Positions 10,852 through 22,158 of a stretch of DNA of 64,000 bases are shown here, piece after piece (within the stretch, counting starts at the first letter, position 1; every line of letters starts with the position of its first letter). Source of the stretch: Rhizobium sp. (GTDB lineage Bacteria > Pseudomonadota > Alphaproteobacteria > Rhizobiales > Rhizobiaceae); NCBI GenBank assembly GCA_027533385.1, contig JAPZUE010000007.1, positions 248,001-312,000 on the forward strand, written 5' to 3'. A program made the position numbers and the translations under genes. The notes below the pieces were generated by a model. It searched no databases. It was given only the letters and a program-made list of their open reading frames with translations, and was not told the origin of the DNA.

Positions 10852-11103
10852 ATGGCGGAACGTTCTCAGAATCTCCAGGATCTATTCCTCAACACCGTTC
10901 GCAAGCAGAAGATTTCGCTGACGATCTTCCTGATCAATGGCGTCAAGCTCACCGGTGTTGTGACATCCTTCGACAATTTCTGTGTTCTCCTGCGTCGCGA
11001 CGGCCACTCCCAGCTGGTCTACAAGCACGCAATCTCGACCATCATGCCGGGCCAGCCGATGTCGATGTTCGAGAGCGACGACGCCTCTTCCGGACAGGAC
11101 TGA
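10852..11103 (+). CDS. hfq: RNA chaperone Hfq
   Basis: Sm-like hexameric RNA chaperone that pairs small RNAs with target mRNAs. 83 residues. Sm1 contains the [10 protein letters not shown] and [11 protein letters not shown] segments; Sm2 contains [10 protein letters not shown] (the KH motif). The 112-bp gap before it carries an A-rich leader, with AAGAAAGAAG as the likely ribosome-binding region. In rhizobia hfq feeds into NifA and ABC-transporter regulation through AbcR-type RNAs. hflX follows at once, as in many proteobacteria. Confidence 0.98.
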   Translation: MAERSQNLQDLFLNTVRKQKISLTIFLINGVKLTGVVTSFDNFCVLLRRDGHSQLVYKHAISTIMPGQPMSMFESDDASSGQD

Positions 11104-11170
11104 GATCATCACCAGCCGCGATACAAAGAACGAATCGATCATCCCGGAAAACGAAAAGCGCCGGGATGAC

Positions 11171-12505
11171 ATGCGAGCGCTCGTGCTCGTGCCGGTCCTG
11201 AAGCAGGCCAAGGCGCAGCCGCTGCCCGAAGGCGCACCGCCGGCTCCGAGCCGCTCGAACGAAGCGCGCCTTGAAGAGGCGATCGGTCTTGCCCGCGCCA
11301 TCGATCTGACCATCGTGCAGGGCATCATCGTCACGGTCAATCAGCCGCGGCCGGCAACCCTGCTCGGCACCGGCAAGATTGCCGAGGTGACCGCTCTGCT
11401 CGATGAGCACGACGCCGGCCTGGTGATCGTCGATCATCCTCTGACACCCGTGCAACAGCGCAATCTCGAAAAGGAATGGGGCGCCAAGGTCATCGACCGA
11501 ACCGGCCTCATTCTTGAAATCTTCGGCCGCCGCGCCTCCACAAAGGAGGGCACGCTACAGGTCGAGCTTGCGCATCTCAACTACCAGAAGGGCCGTCTGG
11601 TCCGCTCCTGGACCCACCTTGAACGCCAGCGCGGTGGCGCGGGCTTCATGGGCGGTCCGGGTGAAACCCAGATCGAAGCCGACCGCCGCCAGCTGCAGGA
11701 CAAGATCATCAAGCTTGAGCGCGAGCTTGAGCAGGTCGTCCGCACCCGCCAGCTGCACCGCGCCAAGCGCCGAAAGGTGCCGCATCCGATCGTGGCTCTG
11801 GTTGGCTATACCAATGCCGGCAAGTCGACGCTCTTCAACCGCATCACCGGTGCGGGTGTGCTTGCCGAAGACATGCTGTTTGCGACGCTCGATCCGACGC
11901 TGCGCCGCATGAAGCTGCCGCATGGCCGCACCGTGATCATGTCTGATACCGTCGGTTTCATCTCTGACCTGCCGACCCACCTCGTTGCTGCCTTCCGCGC
12001 CACGCTGGAAGAAGTGCTGGAAGCCGATCTGATCCTGCATGTCCGCGACATGTCGGACCCGGACAATGGGGCCCAGTCAGCCGATGTTCTGCGCATTCTC
12101 GACGATCTCGGCATTGACGAGAAGGAGCGCTCAGAGCGAATCCTCGAAGTCTGGAACAAGATCGACCGGCTCGACCCGGAAAACCATGACGGCCTGCTGC
12201 AAAAGGCGGCCGGCCGCGAGAATGTCCTGCCCGTGTCCGCCATCAGCGGCGAGGGCGTGGATACGCTTCTCGACGTCATCTCCCAGCGTCTTTCCGGCGT
12301 GTTGACCGAGGCCACGATCACCATTCCCGCCGACAAGCACGCGGTGATCTCCTGGCTCTATGAAAACGCTGTCGTCAGCGACCGCGAGGATCATGAAGAC
12401 GGCTCCGTCAGCCTCGACGTGCGCCTGACGGACCGCCAGGCCCATGAACTCGAACGCAAGCTCGGCGGCCTGCGTCCCGCGCCGAAGGAAGACTGGGAGC
12501 GGTAG
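11171..12505 (+). CDS. hflX: Ribosome-associated GTPase HflX
   Basis: GTPase that splits stalled or stressed 70S ribosomes. From the ATG used here the protein is 444 residues. An N-terminal HflX domain contains GTGKIAEV, a long coiled-coil linker follows (LQDKIIKLERELEQVVRTR region), then the G domain with G1 GYTNAGKST and G3 DTVGF. The start is uncertain. The frame stays open and protein-like (RDTKNESIIPENEKRRDD) for about 22 codons upstream, to an ATC-ATC pair at 11105 that follows AGGA at good spacing, but no ATG, GTG or TTG occurs there. See findings. It follows hfq closely. Confidence 0.93.
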   Translation: MRALVLVPVLKQAKAQPLPEGAPPAPSRSNEARLEEAIGLARAIDLTIVQGIIVTVNQPRPATLLGTGKIAEVTALLDEHDAGLVIVDHPLTPVQQRNLEKEWGAKVIDRTGLILEIFGRRASTKEGTLQVELAHLNYQKGRLVRSWTHLERQRGGAGFMGGPGETQIEADRRQLQDKIIKLERELEQVVRTRQLHRAKRRKVPHPIVALVGYTNAGKSTLFNRITGAGVLAEDMLFATLDPTLRRMKLPHGRTVIMSDTVGFISDLPTHLVAAFRATLEEVLEADLILHVRDMSDPDNGAQSADVLRILDDLGIDEKERSERILEVWNKIDRLDPENHDGLLQKAAGRENVLPVSAISGEGVDTLLDVISQRLSGVLTEATITIPADKHAVISWLYENAVVSDREDHEDGSVSLDVRLTDRQAHELERKLGGLRPAPKEDWER

Positions 12506-12528
12506 ATGCCCCTGCAGGCGAGTACGCG

Positions 12529-13104
12529 ATGAGCAACCAAGATGTTGGACCGGTTCAGGCGGAAGGTGATGGTCCGTCATTCGAACTGCATCGCCGGCGG
12601 CATGTCGATGCGGTCGTTTTGACGTTGATCCTCATGGTTTCGGGGTGGTTTGCTGGCCGAAGTTTCTCCCATTGGCTCTCGCTCTCCCTCGCAGTCGAAA
12701 TGATGGTTACCGTCGTGTGTTTGGGTATCGCAGTGTTTGCGGCTTACCTCTCAAGACGGCTGGAGTGGTTTGTTCCAGGCAACAGTCTGATCCTGAGGGT
12801 TTCCGCCGACGGGCTTGTACTAGGCTTTCCGACCAGCACGACGCTTGCATGGGATGAAATCGACCAGGTAAGGCTGATCCGGTCTCAAGGCGGAAGACTT
12901 CCCATACATCATCTCCAGCTGATCAGGAGGCACTCCAGCAGTCCTGCCACGAGCCGTCCAGAGATCATGCATCATCTCGGGGTGTTATGGGACCGTCGAT
13001 CCAAGCAGTTGCTCGACGCTCTTGATGCGTTCAGGCCTCAACGCGCCTCGATAGTGAACAACGATTACGATTCCGCAAGCTGGACTGGGATTGCCGACCA
13101 GTAG
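12529..13104 (+). CDS. Putative membrane protein with PH-like domain
   Basis: 191 residues, not a family I can name with certainty. Two adjacent hydrophobic helices (about 28-48 and 52-75) are followed by a soluble part of about 115 residues. That part has a LRVSADGLVLG and LAWDEIDQVRL pattern, which resembles the short bacterial PH-like domains that follow a pair of membrane helices. The start ATG is 23 bp after hflX, so it may be cotranscribed with it. The next gene in the same direction, bchE, has its own regulatory region. Codon use looks native. Confidence 0.6.
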   Translation: MSNQDVGPVQAEGDGPSFELHRRRHVDAVVLTLILMVSGWFAGRSFSHWLSLSLAVEMMVTVVCLGIAVFAAYLSRRLEWFVPGNSLILRVSADGLVLGFPTSTTLAWDEIDQVRLIRSQGGRLPIHHLQLIRRHSSSPATSRPEIMHHLGVLWDRRSKQLLDALDAFRPQRASIVNNDYDSASWTGIADQ

Positions 13105-13107
13105 CGG

Positions 13108-13121
13108 TTGACGTTCGTCAA
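13108..13121. promoter_or_regulatory. FNR/FixK-type box, upstream copy
   Basis: TTGACGTTCGTCAA fits the TTGA-N6-TCAA consensus of FNR, FnrN and FixK regulators, with a full TTGAC/GTCAA dyad. It lies 3 bp after the stop of the preceding gene and 87 bp before bchE. Its centre is 20 bp (about two helical turns) upstream of the second box. Confidence 0.65.
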
Positions 13122-13127
13122 ACGCCC

Positions 13128-13141
13128 TTGATCCAGGTCAA
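13128..13141. promoter_or_regulatory. FNR/FixK-type box, proximal copy
   Basis: TTGATCCAGGTCAA matches the anaerobox TTGAT-N4-(A/G)TCAA. If it acts in the classical class II position (-41.5), transcription would start near 13176, giving a leader of about 19 nt before bchE that still contains the GGGAGG ribosome site. Together with the upstream copy it predicts low-oxygen induction. Confidence 0.7.
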
Positions 13142-13160
13142 CGGGTTACCGCATCCGATG

Positions 13161-13178
13161 TGTCAACTTTTGTTTACA
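13161..13178. promoter_or_regulatory. PpsR/CrtJ-like TGT-N12-ACA palindrome
   Basis: TGT-N12-ACA is the consensus for the photosynthesis repressor PpsR/CrtJ. Here it sits within an 8+4+8 inverted repeat, GTGTCAAC-TTTT-GTTTACAC, with one mismatch between arms. It would cover the -10/+1 region predicted from the proximal FNR box, a natural repressor position. No ppsR gene is in the window, so the identity of the binding protein is an inference. Confidence 0.45.
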
Positions 13179-13194
13179 CACATGGGAGGTGGTT

Positions 13195-14820
13195 ATGCGC
13201 GTCGTCTTCATCCATCCGAACTATCACTCCGGCGGCGCCGAGATTGCCGGCAACTGGCCGCCCGCCTGGGTCGCCTATCTCGGCGGTGCGCTGAAGTCCG
13301 CAGGCTTCACCGATATCCATTTCCTCGATGCCATGACCAACGACATGACCGAGGACCGGCTGCGCGAGGAATTGCGCCGCCTGCAGCCGGATTTGATCGG
13401 CTGCACCGCGATCACCCCGTCGATCTACATGGCCGAGCGTTGTCTGGAGATTGCGAAAGAGGTCTGCCCTCAGGCGCTACGCGTGCTTGGCGGCATCCAT
13501 GCCACCTTCATGTACCAGCAGGTCCTGACCGAGGCGCCCTATATCGACGTCATCGTGCGTGGCGAAGGCGAGGAAATCATCGTCGAACTCGCCCGCGCCT
13601 TTGCTGCCGGCAACTGGAAGGAGGCGAGGGCAGGCATCAAGGGCCTCGCCTACATCACCGACGACGGCAAGATCATCGCGACGCCAGCGGCCCCCACTGT
13701 CAAGAATTTCGATGCCGTCGAGCCGGACTGGACGCTGCTCGAATGGGAAAAATACATCTACGTGCCGCTTGGCGTCAGGGTCGCGATCCCAAACATGGCG
13801 CGCGGCTGCCCCTTCACCTGCTCCTTCTGCTCGCAATGGAAGTTCTGGCGCGACTATCGCATCCGCGATCCGAAAAAGGTGGTCGACGAGATCGAAAAGC
13901 TGGTCAACGACCATCAGGTCGGCTTCTTCATCCTCGCCGACGAGGAACCGACCATCAACCGCAAGAAGTTCATCGCCTTCTGCGAAGAGCTGATTGCGCG
14001 CGGCCTGCCGGACAAGGTGAAGTGGGGCATCAACACCCGCGTCACCGACATCATCAGGGACGAGGAATATCTGGCCCTCTATCGCAAGGCCGGCCTCGTG
14101 CATGTCTCGCTCGGCACGGAAGCCGCCGCCCAGCTGAAACTCGACCGCTTCAACAAGGAAACCAAGGTAGCCGAGAACAAGAAGGCGATCCGTCTTCTCC
14201 GCGAAGCCGATATCTTCACCGAGGCGCAATTCATCGTTGGTCTTGAGAACGAGACGGCGGAGACGCTGGAAGAGACCTATCGCATGGCGCGCGACTGGAA
14301 CCCGGATCTCGCCAACTGGGCCATGTATACCCCCTGGCCCTTCTCGCCGCTCTTCCAGGAATTGGGCGACAAGGTCGAGATCTTCGACTTCTCGAAATAC
14401 AATTTCGTGACGCCGATCATGAAGCCGGATGCCATGGACCGCGCCGAACTGCTCGACCGTGTCATGAACAATTACCGCCGCTTCTACATGATCAAGGCGC
14501 TCTTCCACTACCCCTGGCGCGGCAAGGGGTTTCGCCGCCGCTACCTGCTCGGCTGCCTCAAGGCCTTCATGAAGGCTGGCTTCGAGCGCAAGTTCTACGA
14601 CCTCGGCAAGCACAATTACTGGGGGCCGCAATCGAAGGAAAAGGTCGATTTTGGCTTCGACATGAGCCGCAAGATCGCACCAGCCCAGATGGCCGACTGG
14701 CAGGCGGCCTCCGACCGCGCAAGCCAGCTGCGCGCCCGCAAGGCCGGTGAGGCGGAAGAGGCCCGCACCCCCGTCATGGCCTGCGGCGGAGGGCCGGAGA
14801 GCCACGATGCCCACGTCTGA
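13195..14820 (+). CDS. bchE: Oxygen-independent Mg-protoporphyrin IX monomethyl ester cyclase BchE
   Basis: Cobalamin-dependent radical SAM enzyme that forms the fifth (isocyclic) ring of bacteriochlorophyll without O2. 541 residues: N-terminal B12-binding domain (about 1-140, starting [19 protein letters not shown]), then the radical SAM core with C205-x3-C209-x2-C212 ([12 protein letters not shown]), and a long C-terminal region. The sequence matches BchE along its whole length as I remember the family ([38 protein letters not shown]), so it is not a generic B12-radical SAM protein. ATG 13195 has GGGAGG 6 nt upstream; a GTG two codons earlier is less likely. It overlaps bchJ by 14 bp. Two FNR-type boxes precede it. 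No other chlorophyll-pathway gene except bchJ is in view. Confidence 0.92.
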   Translation: MRVVFIHPNYHSGGAEIAGNWPPAWVAYLGGALKSAGFTDIHFLDAMTNDMTEDRLREELRRLQPDLIGCTAITPSIYMAERCLEIAKEVCPQALRVLGGIHATFMYQQVLTEAPYIDVIVRGEGEEIIVELARAFAAGNWKEARAGIKGLAYITDDGKIIATPAAPTVKNFDAVEPDWTLLEWEKYIYVPLGVRVAIPNMARGCPFTCSFCSQWKFWRDYRIRDPKKVVDEIEKLVNDHQVGFFILADEEPTINRKKFIAFCEELIARGLPDKVKWGINTRVTDIIRDEEYLALYRKAGLVHVSLGTEAAAQLKLDRFNKETKVAENKKAIRLLREADIFTEAQFIVGLENETAETLEETYRMARDWNPDLANWAMYTPWPFSPLFQELGDKVEIFDFSKYNFVTPIMKPDAMDRAELLDRVMNNYRRFYMIKALFHYPWRGKGFRRRYLLGCLKAFMKAGFERKFYDLGKHNYWGPQSKEKVDFGFDMSRKIAPAQMADWQAASDRASQLRARKAGEAEEARTPVMACGGGPESHDAHV

Positions 14821-15472
14821 CGGGGGTCTGGCACGGCTCTTCGCCGACGCCGAAGGGCCGGAAAAGACTCCGGCGCGTCCGCCAGCCCGCATCGGCCCGA
14901 ACGCAATCATCCAGACCGGTCAGGCGCTGTCCGCCCTCTACGGGCCCGGTGTCGCACGTCTGATTTTCGAGGCAGCCGGGCTCGAGCACTATATCGGTTC
15001 GCTGCCCACGACAATGTTAAACGAGCACGAGCCCGTGGCGCTCTTTGCCGCCATTCAGGCAACGCTCCCGCATGCTGAGGCCGATCGCGTCTTGGCCGAG
15101 GCTGGGCGTCGCACGGGACACTACATCCTGGAAAATCGCATTCCGCCGATCGCGCGGCAATTCCTGCCGAAGCTGCCGGCCGGGCTGTCCTCGCGCCTGC
15201 TCGTATCCGCCATTGCCCGCCACGCCTGGACCTTTGCCGGCAGCGGCCGATTTGAGGGCAGGGTGACCGGATGGAAGCGCCCGGTCGTCACACTGGTGAT
15301 CGCTGCGAACCCGCTCGCCACGCCCGGATGCCCCTGGCATGGCGCGGTCTTTCACCGCCTGTTTGCGAGCCTCTGTGGTGATGTGGCATCCGTCCGGCAC
15401 ACACAGTGCTGCGCCCGTGGGGACGGCGCTTGTATCACCCAGCTGGGTCTGGGTCTCGCCCCGATGCCATGA
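14807..15472 (+). CDS. bchJ: Bacteriochlorophyll biosynthesis protein BchJ (V4R domain)
   Basis: 221 residues with a C-terminal V4R (4-vinyl reductase-type) domain of about 80-215. The signature region [19 protein letters not shown] and a cysteine-rich end ([10 protein letters not shown]) are intact. BchJ was first proposed as the 8-vinyl reductase; later work points to an accessory or substrate-handling role, with BciA/BciB as the true reductases. The ATG lies inside the end of bchE (14-bp overlap) after GGAGAG, so the two are translationally coupled. The bchE-bchJ pairing is the same as in photosynthesis gene clusters of purple bacteria, which supports both assignments. Confidence 0.85.
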   Translation: MPTSDGGLARLFADAEGPEKTPARPPARIGPNAIIQTGQALSALYGPGVARLIFEAAGLEHYIGSLPTTMLNEHEPVALFAAIQATLPHAEADRVLAEAGRRTGHYILENRIPPIARQFLPKLPAGLSSRLLVSAIARHAWTFAGSGRFEGRVTGWKRPVVTLVIAANPLATPGCPWHGAVFHRLFASLCGDVASVRHTQCCARGDGACITQLGLGLAPMP

Positions 15473-15675
15473 TGCCGGCCGCAGCCGCTTCAAAAGCATT
15501 TCCGCCGAACACCGGATCTTCCGAAGTGTGGGGTCTGCGCAGCCAAACCCACCTCAGCGGCCAACGACCATTCATTCACCAGGCGGATCAGGGGGAGAGC
15601 AAAATCCGATAGAACGCGTAGACCGTATCTACGACGCTGGTTCTTTGATACGTTACGTTGATGTGGTGAAGTGAA

Positions 15676-16284
15676 ATGGACGGTTTGGTTGAGCTGATAA
15701 GAGCTTACGGGACATGGATCTACATCCTGCTGTTTGCATACTGCATGTTGAAAAGTGGAAGCCTCCCATTGTTCGCGGGCTATGCAGCTCAAGCCCAAGC
15801 TTTGGAGCTGCCGCTTGTTTTGCTCGTGACCTTTGCCGGTGGCTATCTGGGTGACGAGGCCCGTTTCTTCTTTGCCAGACGATACGGAGACGCTTGGGTA
15901 AAGAGGTGGCGCTTCGCCGAAAGGACTTACGCGGGAGCGACAGCCCTGATTGCGAAGTACGGCAGCGCCTACATCTTTATCTACAGATATCCCAAGGGTA
16001 TGCGGACGATCGGGGCTCTCCCGGTCGGCCTCGGGAGCATGTCCTGGGGCAAGTTCACGGTCCTGAACGCAGCATCGGCCATGCTTTGGACGGCCTTGCT
16101 GGTTTCGGTGGGTTTCGTTTTCGGTTCACAGGTGGAGGAGGCTGTGGAATCGGGATGGGGCTTTGCAAGTGTTGGTTTGCTTCCCGCTATCGTCCTTCTC
16201 ACGGCTTTCGCGTGGTGGCGGGCAAACAAGATTGGTACGCACAGCCCGGAAATTCAGGAGGATCTCAGTCGTAGTCATCAATAG
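15676..16284 (+). CDS. DedA/SNARE-associated family membrane protein
   Basis: 202 residues, four to five hydrophobic segments. DedA hallmarks: GGYLGDEARFFFARRYG (about 55-71) and YRYPKGMRTIGALPVG (about 101-116), matching the family's GD...Y..GR and R-x-x-P-G-x-R-T motifs, with K in place of the usual non-polar residue before G. DedA proteins are linked to lipid flipping, membrane potential and envelope homeostasis. The 203-bp gap after bchJ shows no clear terminator or regulatory site. It is convergent with mazG, 37 bp away. Whether it shares the bchEJ transcript cannot be told. Confidence 0.8.
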   Translation: MDGLVELIRAYGTWIYILLFAYCMLKSGSLPLFAGYAAQAQALELPLVLLVTFAGGYLGDEARFFFARRYGDAWVKRWRFAERTYAGATALIAKYGSAYIFIYRYPKGMRTIGALPVGLGSMSWGKFTVLNAASAMLWTALLVSVGFVFGSQVEEAVESGWGFASVGLLPAIVLLTAFAWWRANKIGTHSPEIQEDLSRSHQ

Positions 16285-16321
16285 CGCTGCGGCTGACTGC
16301 GGGACGCCGTTTGCCTGCCGT

Positions 16322-17140
16322 CTACCTGCCCTTTGCCGCCTGCCACAGTTCCTCCATGCGCTCCAGAGACGCGCCGTCCAGCGTTTCACCTGATGCTTGA
16401 AGAGATCTTTCTATATAGCTGAATCGATGTCGAAACTTCGTGTTCGTGCCGCGCAGGGCCTGCTCCGGTTCCGCACCGACATGGCGGCCGATATTGACGA
16501 GCGCGAAGATCAGGTCGCCGAGTTCGTCCTTGACCTTGTCCGGCCTGTTTTCGGCAAGTGCCTCGCGCAATTCGCCGATCTCCTCCTCGATCTTGTCGAG
16601 GATGGGGGCGGCCTCCGACCAGTCGAAGCCGACCTTGGCCGCACGCTCCTGCAGCTTCAAGGCTTCGGTCAATGCCGGAAACGACCGCTGGACCGAGCCG
16701 AGGTAGCCGGTGTCGGGATCGGCAGCCGCACCGCGGGCGGCGCGACGCGCGACACGCTCGGCCTTTTCTTGCTGCTTGATCTTGTCCCACTGCGCCTTGA
16801 CCGCCTCCGGCGTGTCAGCATCTGAGCGGGCAAAGACATGCGGATGGCGGCGGATCATTTTGCGGGTGATCGCCTCGACAACATCGCCGAAGGAGAAGAG
16901 GCCTTGCTCCTCGGCGATCCGAGCATGGAAGACCACCTGTAGCAACAGGTCACCCAGTTCCTCGCAGAGATCGTCCGGGTCCTTGCGCTCGATCGCGTCG
17001 GCCACCTCATAGGCCTCCTCGATGGTATAGGGTTTGATCGTCTCGAAAGTCTGGACGATGTCCCAGGGGCAACCCGTCTCGGGCTGACGCAGCGCCGCCA
17101 TGATCTCGAGCAGGCAATTGATGTCCTTGGAGGCTTCCAT
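16322..17140 (-). CDS. mazG: Nucleoside triphosphate pyrophosphohydrolase MazG
   Basis: House-cleaning enzyme that hydrolyses NTPs/dNTPs to NMP and PPi. 272 residues with two MazG repeats: the first around 10-110 (GCPWDIVQTFETIKPYTIEEAYEV, then EELGDLLLQVVFH with the metal-binding EExxD pattern), the second around 160-250 (EEEIGELREAL and DELGDLIFALVN). The ATG at 17140 starts the conserved LLEIMAALR region; the frame extends upstream without homology. It follows the deaminase gene on the same strand by 19 bp and is probably cotranscribed. Confidence 0.95.
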   Translation of the reverse strand: MEASKDINCLLEIMAALRQPETGCPWDIVQTFETIKPYTIEEAYEVADAIERKDPDDLCEELGDLLLQVVFHARIAEEQGLFSFGDVVEAITRKMIRRHPHVFARSDADTPEAVKAQWDKIKQQEKAERVARRAARGAAADPDTGYLGSVQRSFPALTEALKLQERAAKVGFDWSEAAPILDKIEEEIGELREALAENRPDKVKDELGDLIFALVNIGRHVGAEPEQALRGTNTKFRHRFSYIERSLQASGETLDGASLERMEELWQAAKGR

Positions 17141-17159
17141 GATGGTCCTGTCTGATCGC

Positions 17160-17747
17160 TCAGTTGAGCGGAATGTCGTTTTCGCCCTTGGACGACTGGT
17201 AGGTCTCCGACAGGCGGTCATAGTCCGCCTTGATCCGGCTGACCTGCTCGAAAAGGGCTGGGCGTTCGGCATCGTCTGCCGAGGCCACCATTTCGATCAT
17301 CGCATGGCTGAGCCAGAAGGCGTTCTGCCGGCGATAGCCACCGGGCTCGAGGCCAAAGACCTCTTTCAGGATCTTCAGGTCATGCGGGATGGCAAAGGCG
17401 TCGCGGCTGTCTTCGTGGCTGAAGAAATAGTAGAAATTGTCGAAACCGGCCCAGGTGATCGCCGACATGCACATGGTGCAGGGTTCATGCGTCGACAGAA
17501 AGATCAAATCCTTCGTGTTGGGGCGCTCGCCCCGCTCGTAGAAGCGTTTCAGCGTATGAACTTCGCCATGCCACAGCGGGTTTTCCAGCTCGTTGTTGGT
17601 TTCGGCGAGAACGAGCGACAGGTCCGACTTGCGAAGGATCGCGGCTCCAAACACCTTGTTGCCGGCGGCGACGCCCTTGGCCGTCAGCGGCAGAATGTCG
17701 TGTTCGATCACGTCGAGCAGTCGACGGGTCAATTCGGGTGAGGTCAT
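17160..17747 (-). CDS. Cytidine/deoxycytidylate deaminase-fold nucleoside deaminase
   Basis: 195 residues. Zinc deaminase motifs: WHGEVHTLKRFY (H-x-E: zinc ligand and catalytic glutamate) and PCTMCMSAI (PCxxC, two zinc cysteines). Length and motifs resemble guanine deaminase/TadA-type enzymes, but the HGE context and the long C-terminal extension after FYYFFSHEDS suggest a distinct subgroup, so the substrate is not assigned. ATG 17747 is preferred; an alternative TTG start 10 codons earlier has no better ribosome site. It lies directly upstream of mazG, another nucleotide-metabolism gene. Confidence 0.8.
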   Translation of the reverse strand: MTSPELTRRLLDVIEHDILPLTAKGVAAGNKVFGAAILRKSDLSLVLAETNNELENPLWHGEVHTLKRFYERGERPNTKDLIFLSTHEPCTMCMSAITWAGFDNFYYFFSHEDSRDAFAIPHDLKILKEVFGLEPGGYRRQNAFWLSHAMIEMVASADDAERPALFEQVSRIKADYDRLSETYQSSKGENDIPLN

Positions 17748-18013
17748 CTGGTGCCGCTCCGCTGTTGTGCGCTGCAATCCTATCGCTTGCAGAACCGGCG
17801 CCGAAAGTGAAATGATGCTCTGTCTCCAACTTTTTCGCGGATGTGGGGCATCCTTACCCCGGATGGGGGATCAGAGCGTCAGTCGGTGAGTTTTGCTCGC
17901 ATCGGCAAGGGGACTAGGACAGAAATACGCAAGGTGCAGAGCGAAGGAATTTCTGTTTCTTCAATTTTTAAGACCGGGACGCGATAGTGTCGTCCACTGG
18001 CATCGGATGATTC

Positions 18014-19456
<1,443 letters not shown>

Positions 19457-19458
19457 CG

Positions 19459-19773
19459 ATGGTAGACAAGGTTCTCACAGCAAACCGCCTGACCGACGGC
19501 ATCGCCGTCTGGCTCGATGCCAATGGCCAGTGGACCGAGCGTCTGCAGGAAGCCTTCGTCGCGCGCCATGCCGAGGCCGTCGAAGCCCTGGAAGCTGCCG
19601 GCAAGCAGGCTTTCGCCAGCAATCTGGTTCTCGACGTCAATGTCATCGAGATCGAAGAGAAGGACGGTATCCTGCGCCCCCTTCGCCTGCGTGAACGTAT
19701 CCGGGCGGAGGGCCCGACCATTGCATATGCCGAAGGGCACGGTTATGCCGACCCGGCATTCATTGCGGCTTGA
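19459..19773 (+). CDS. DUF2849 family protein of the sulfite reductase operon
   Basis: 104 residues, no membrane segment, function unknown. It belongs to the DUF2849 family found almost only between cysG and cysI in alphaproteobacteria; here the order is the same, 2 bp after cysG and 15 bp before cysI. Recognisable features: an opening KVLTANRLTDGIAVWLD and a closing YAEGHGYADPAF. The ATG at 19459 is preferred to the TTG two codons upstream that overlaps the cysG stop codon. A structural or assembly role for the sulfite reductase complex is a guess from context. Confidence 0.88.
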   Translation: MVDKVLTANRLTDGIAVWLDANGQWTERLQEAFVARHAEAVEALEAAGKQAFASNLVLDVNVIEIEEKDGILRPLRLRERIRAEGPTIAYAEGHGYADPAFIAA

Positions 19774-19788
19774 GGCCTGAGGTAAGAC

Positions 19789-21462
<1,674 letters not shown>

Positions 21463-21475
21463 GACTGGAAGAATT

Positions 21476-21988
21476 ATGACCAAGATCTGGAAAGAAACCG
21501 GTTTCGTCGATGGCGACATCTGGGTAACCGAGACGGAAGAGCGCAAGGCGGGCGAGGGTGAGAAGGCCATTCTGTCGCTGGACGCTTTCCTGGAGGCCGT
21601 CGGTGAAACCAACGATGTCGGCCTCGGCGTGCTGATCGCACCGGCTGACGACGTGAAGAAGCTCGAGCCGCATCTCGACCGCATCGCACTGATCGCGGTC
21701 GCGTTTCCGGCCTTCAATGATGGCCGTGGTTTCAGCCATGCGTCGCTGCTGCGCGAGCGCCTGGGCTATGCGGGCGAACTCCGCGCCGTTGGCGACGTTC
21801 TGATCGACCAGGTGCCGCTGATGCTGCGCACCGGCTTCGACAGCTTCGCCGTGACCAATCCCGTCGCCCAGCGACGGCTTGCTGATAACTGTCTCATGGG
21901 CGTTGCCCAGCGCTACCAGCCGACGGCTCGGGCATCGGAAGCCGCCGGTGGCTTCAGCTGGCGTCGCCTCGGCTCCACTGGCGCCTGA
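21476..21988 (+). CDS. DUF934 family protein of the sulfite reductase operon
   Basis: 170 residues, soluble, DUF934 family. Conserved parts visible: FNDGRGFSHASLLRERLGYAGELRAVGDVLIDQ, followed by LRTGFDSF. Members are regularly encoded next to cysI or cysH in alpha- and betaproteobacteria and are annotated as oxidoreductase-like with no proven activity. ATG 21476 has a GGAAGAA site; it begins 13 bp after cysI. The usual cysH gene is not next to it in this window. A strong hairpin follows the gene. Confidence 0.9.
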   Translation: MTKIWKETGFVDGDIWVTETEERKAGEGEKAILSLDAFLEAVGETNDVGLGVLIAPADDVKKLEPHLDRIALIAVAFPAFNDGRGFSHASLLRERLGYAGELRAVGDVLIDQVPLMLRTGFDSFAVTNPVAQRRLADNCLMGVAQRYQPTARASEAAGGFSWRRLGSTGA

Positions 21989-22012
21989 GACATATAGAAA
22001 TCGCTATCAAAG

Positions 22013-22053
22013 GGCGGCAAATTGACCTCGGTCAAGGTTGCCGCCTTCGCTTT
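22013..22053 (+). terminator. Terminator-like hairpin after the cysG-DUF934 operon
   Basis: Outer stem GGCGGCAA/TTGCCGCC (22013-22020 with 22038-22045) and inner stem TTGACC/GGTCAA with a 2-nt tip, followed by TTCGCTTT. Its inner arms look like an FNR box (22022-22035), but the outer stem makes a terminator the simpler reading. Confidence 0.6.
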
Positions 22054-22158
22054 AACGGATATCTCGGCTGCGAAATGCGCATGCCGGCTGAATTGTGGAA
22101 TGGGACGGTCTGGATTATAGGCTCTTCCCAATCGACTGAACGATAGGACCGACAGCCT

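Noticed and set aside
22022..22035. FNR-like TTGACCTCGGTCAA upstream of fpr
   Set aside because: It forms the inner arms of a longer hairpin (GGCGGCAA/TTGCCGCC outer stem) with a T-rich tail just after the cys operon, so a terminator explains it better.
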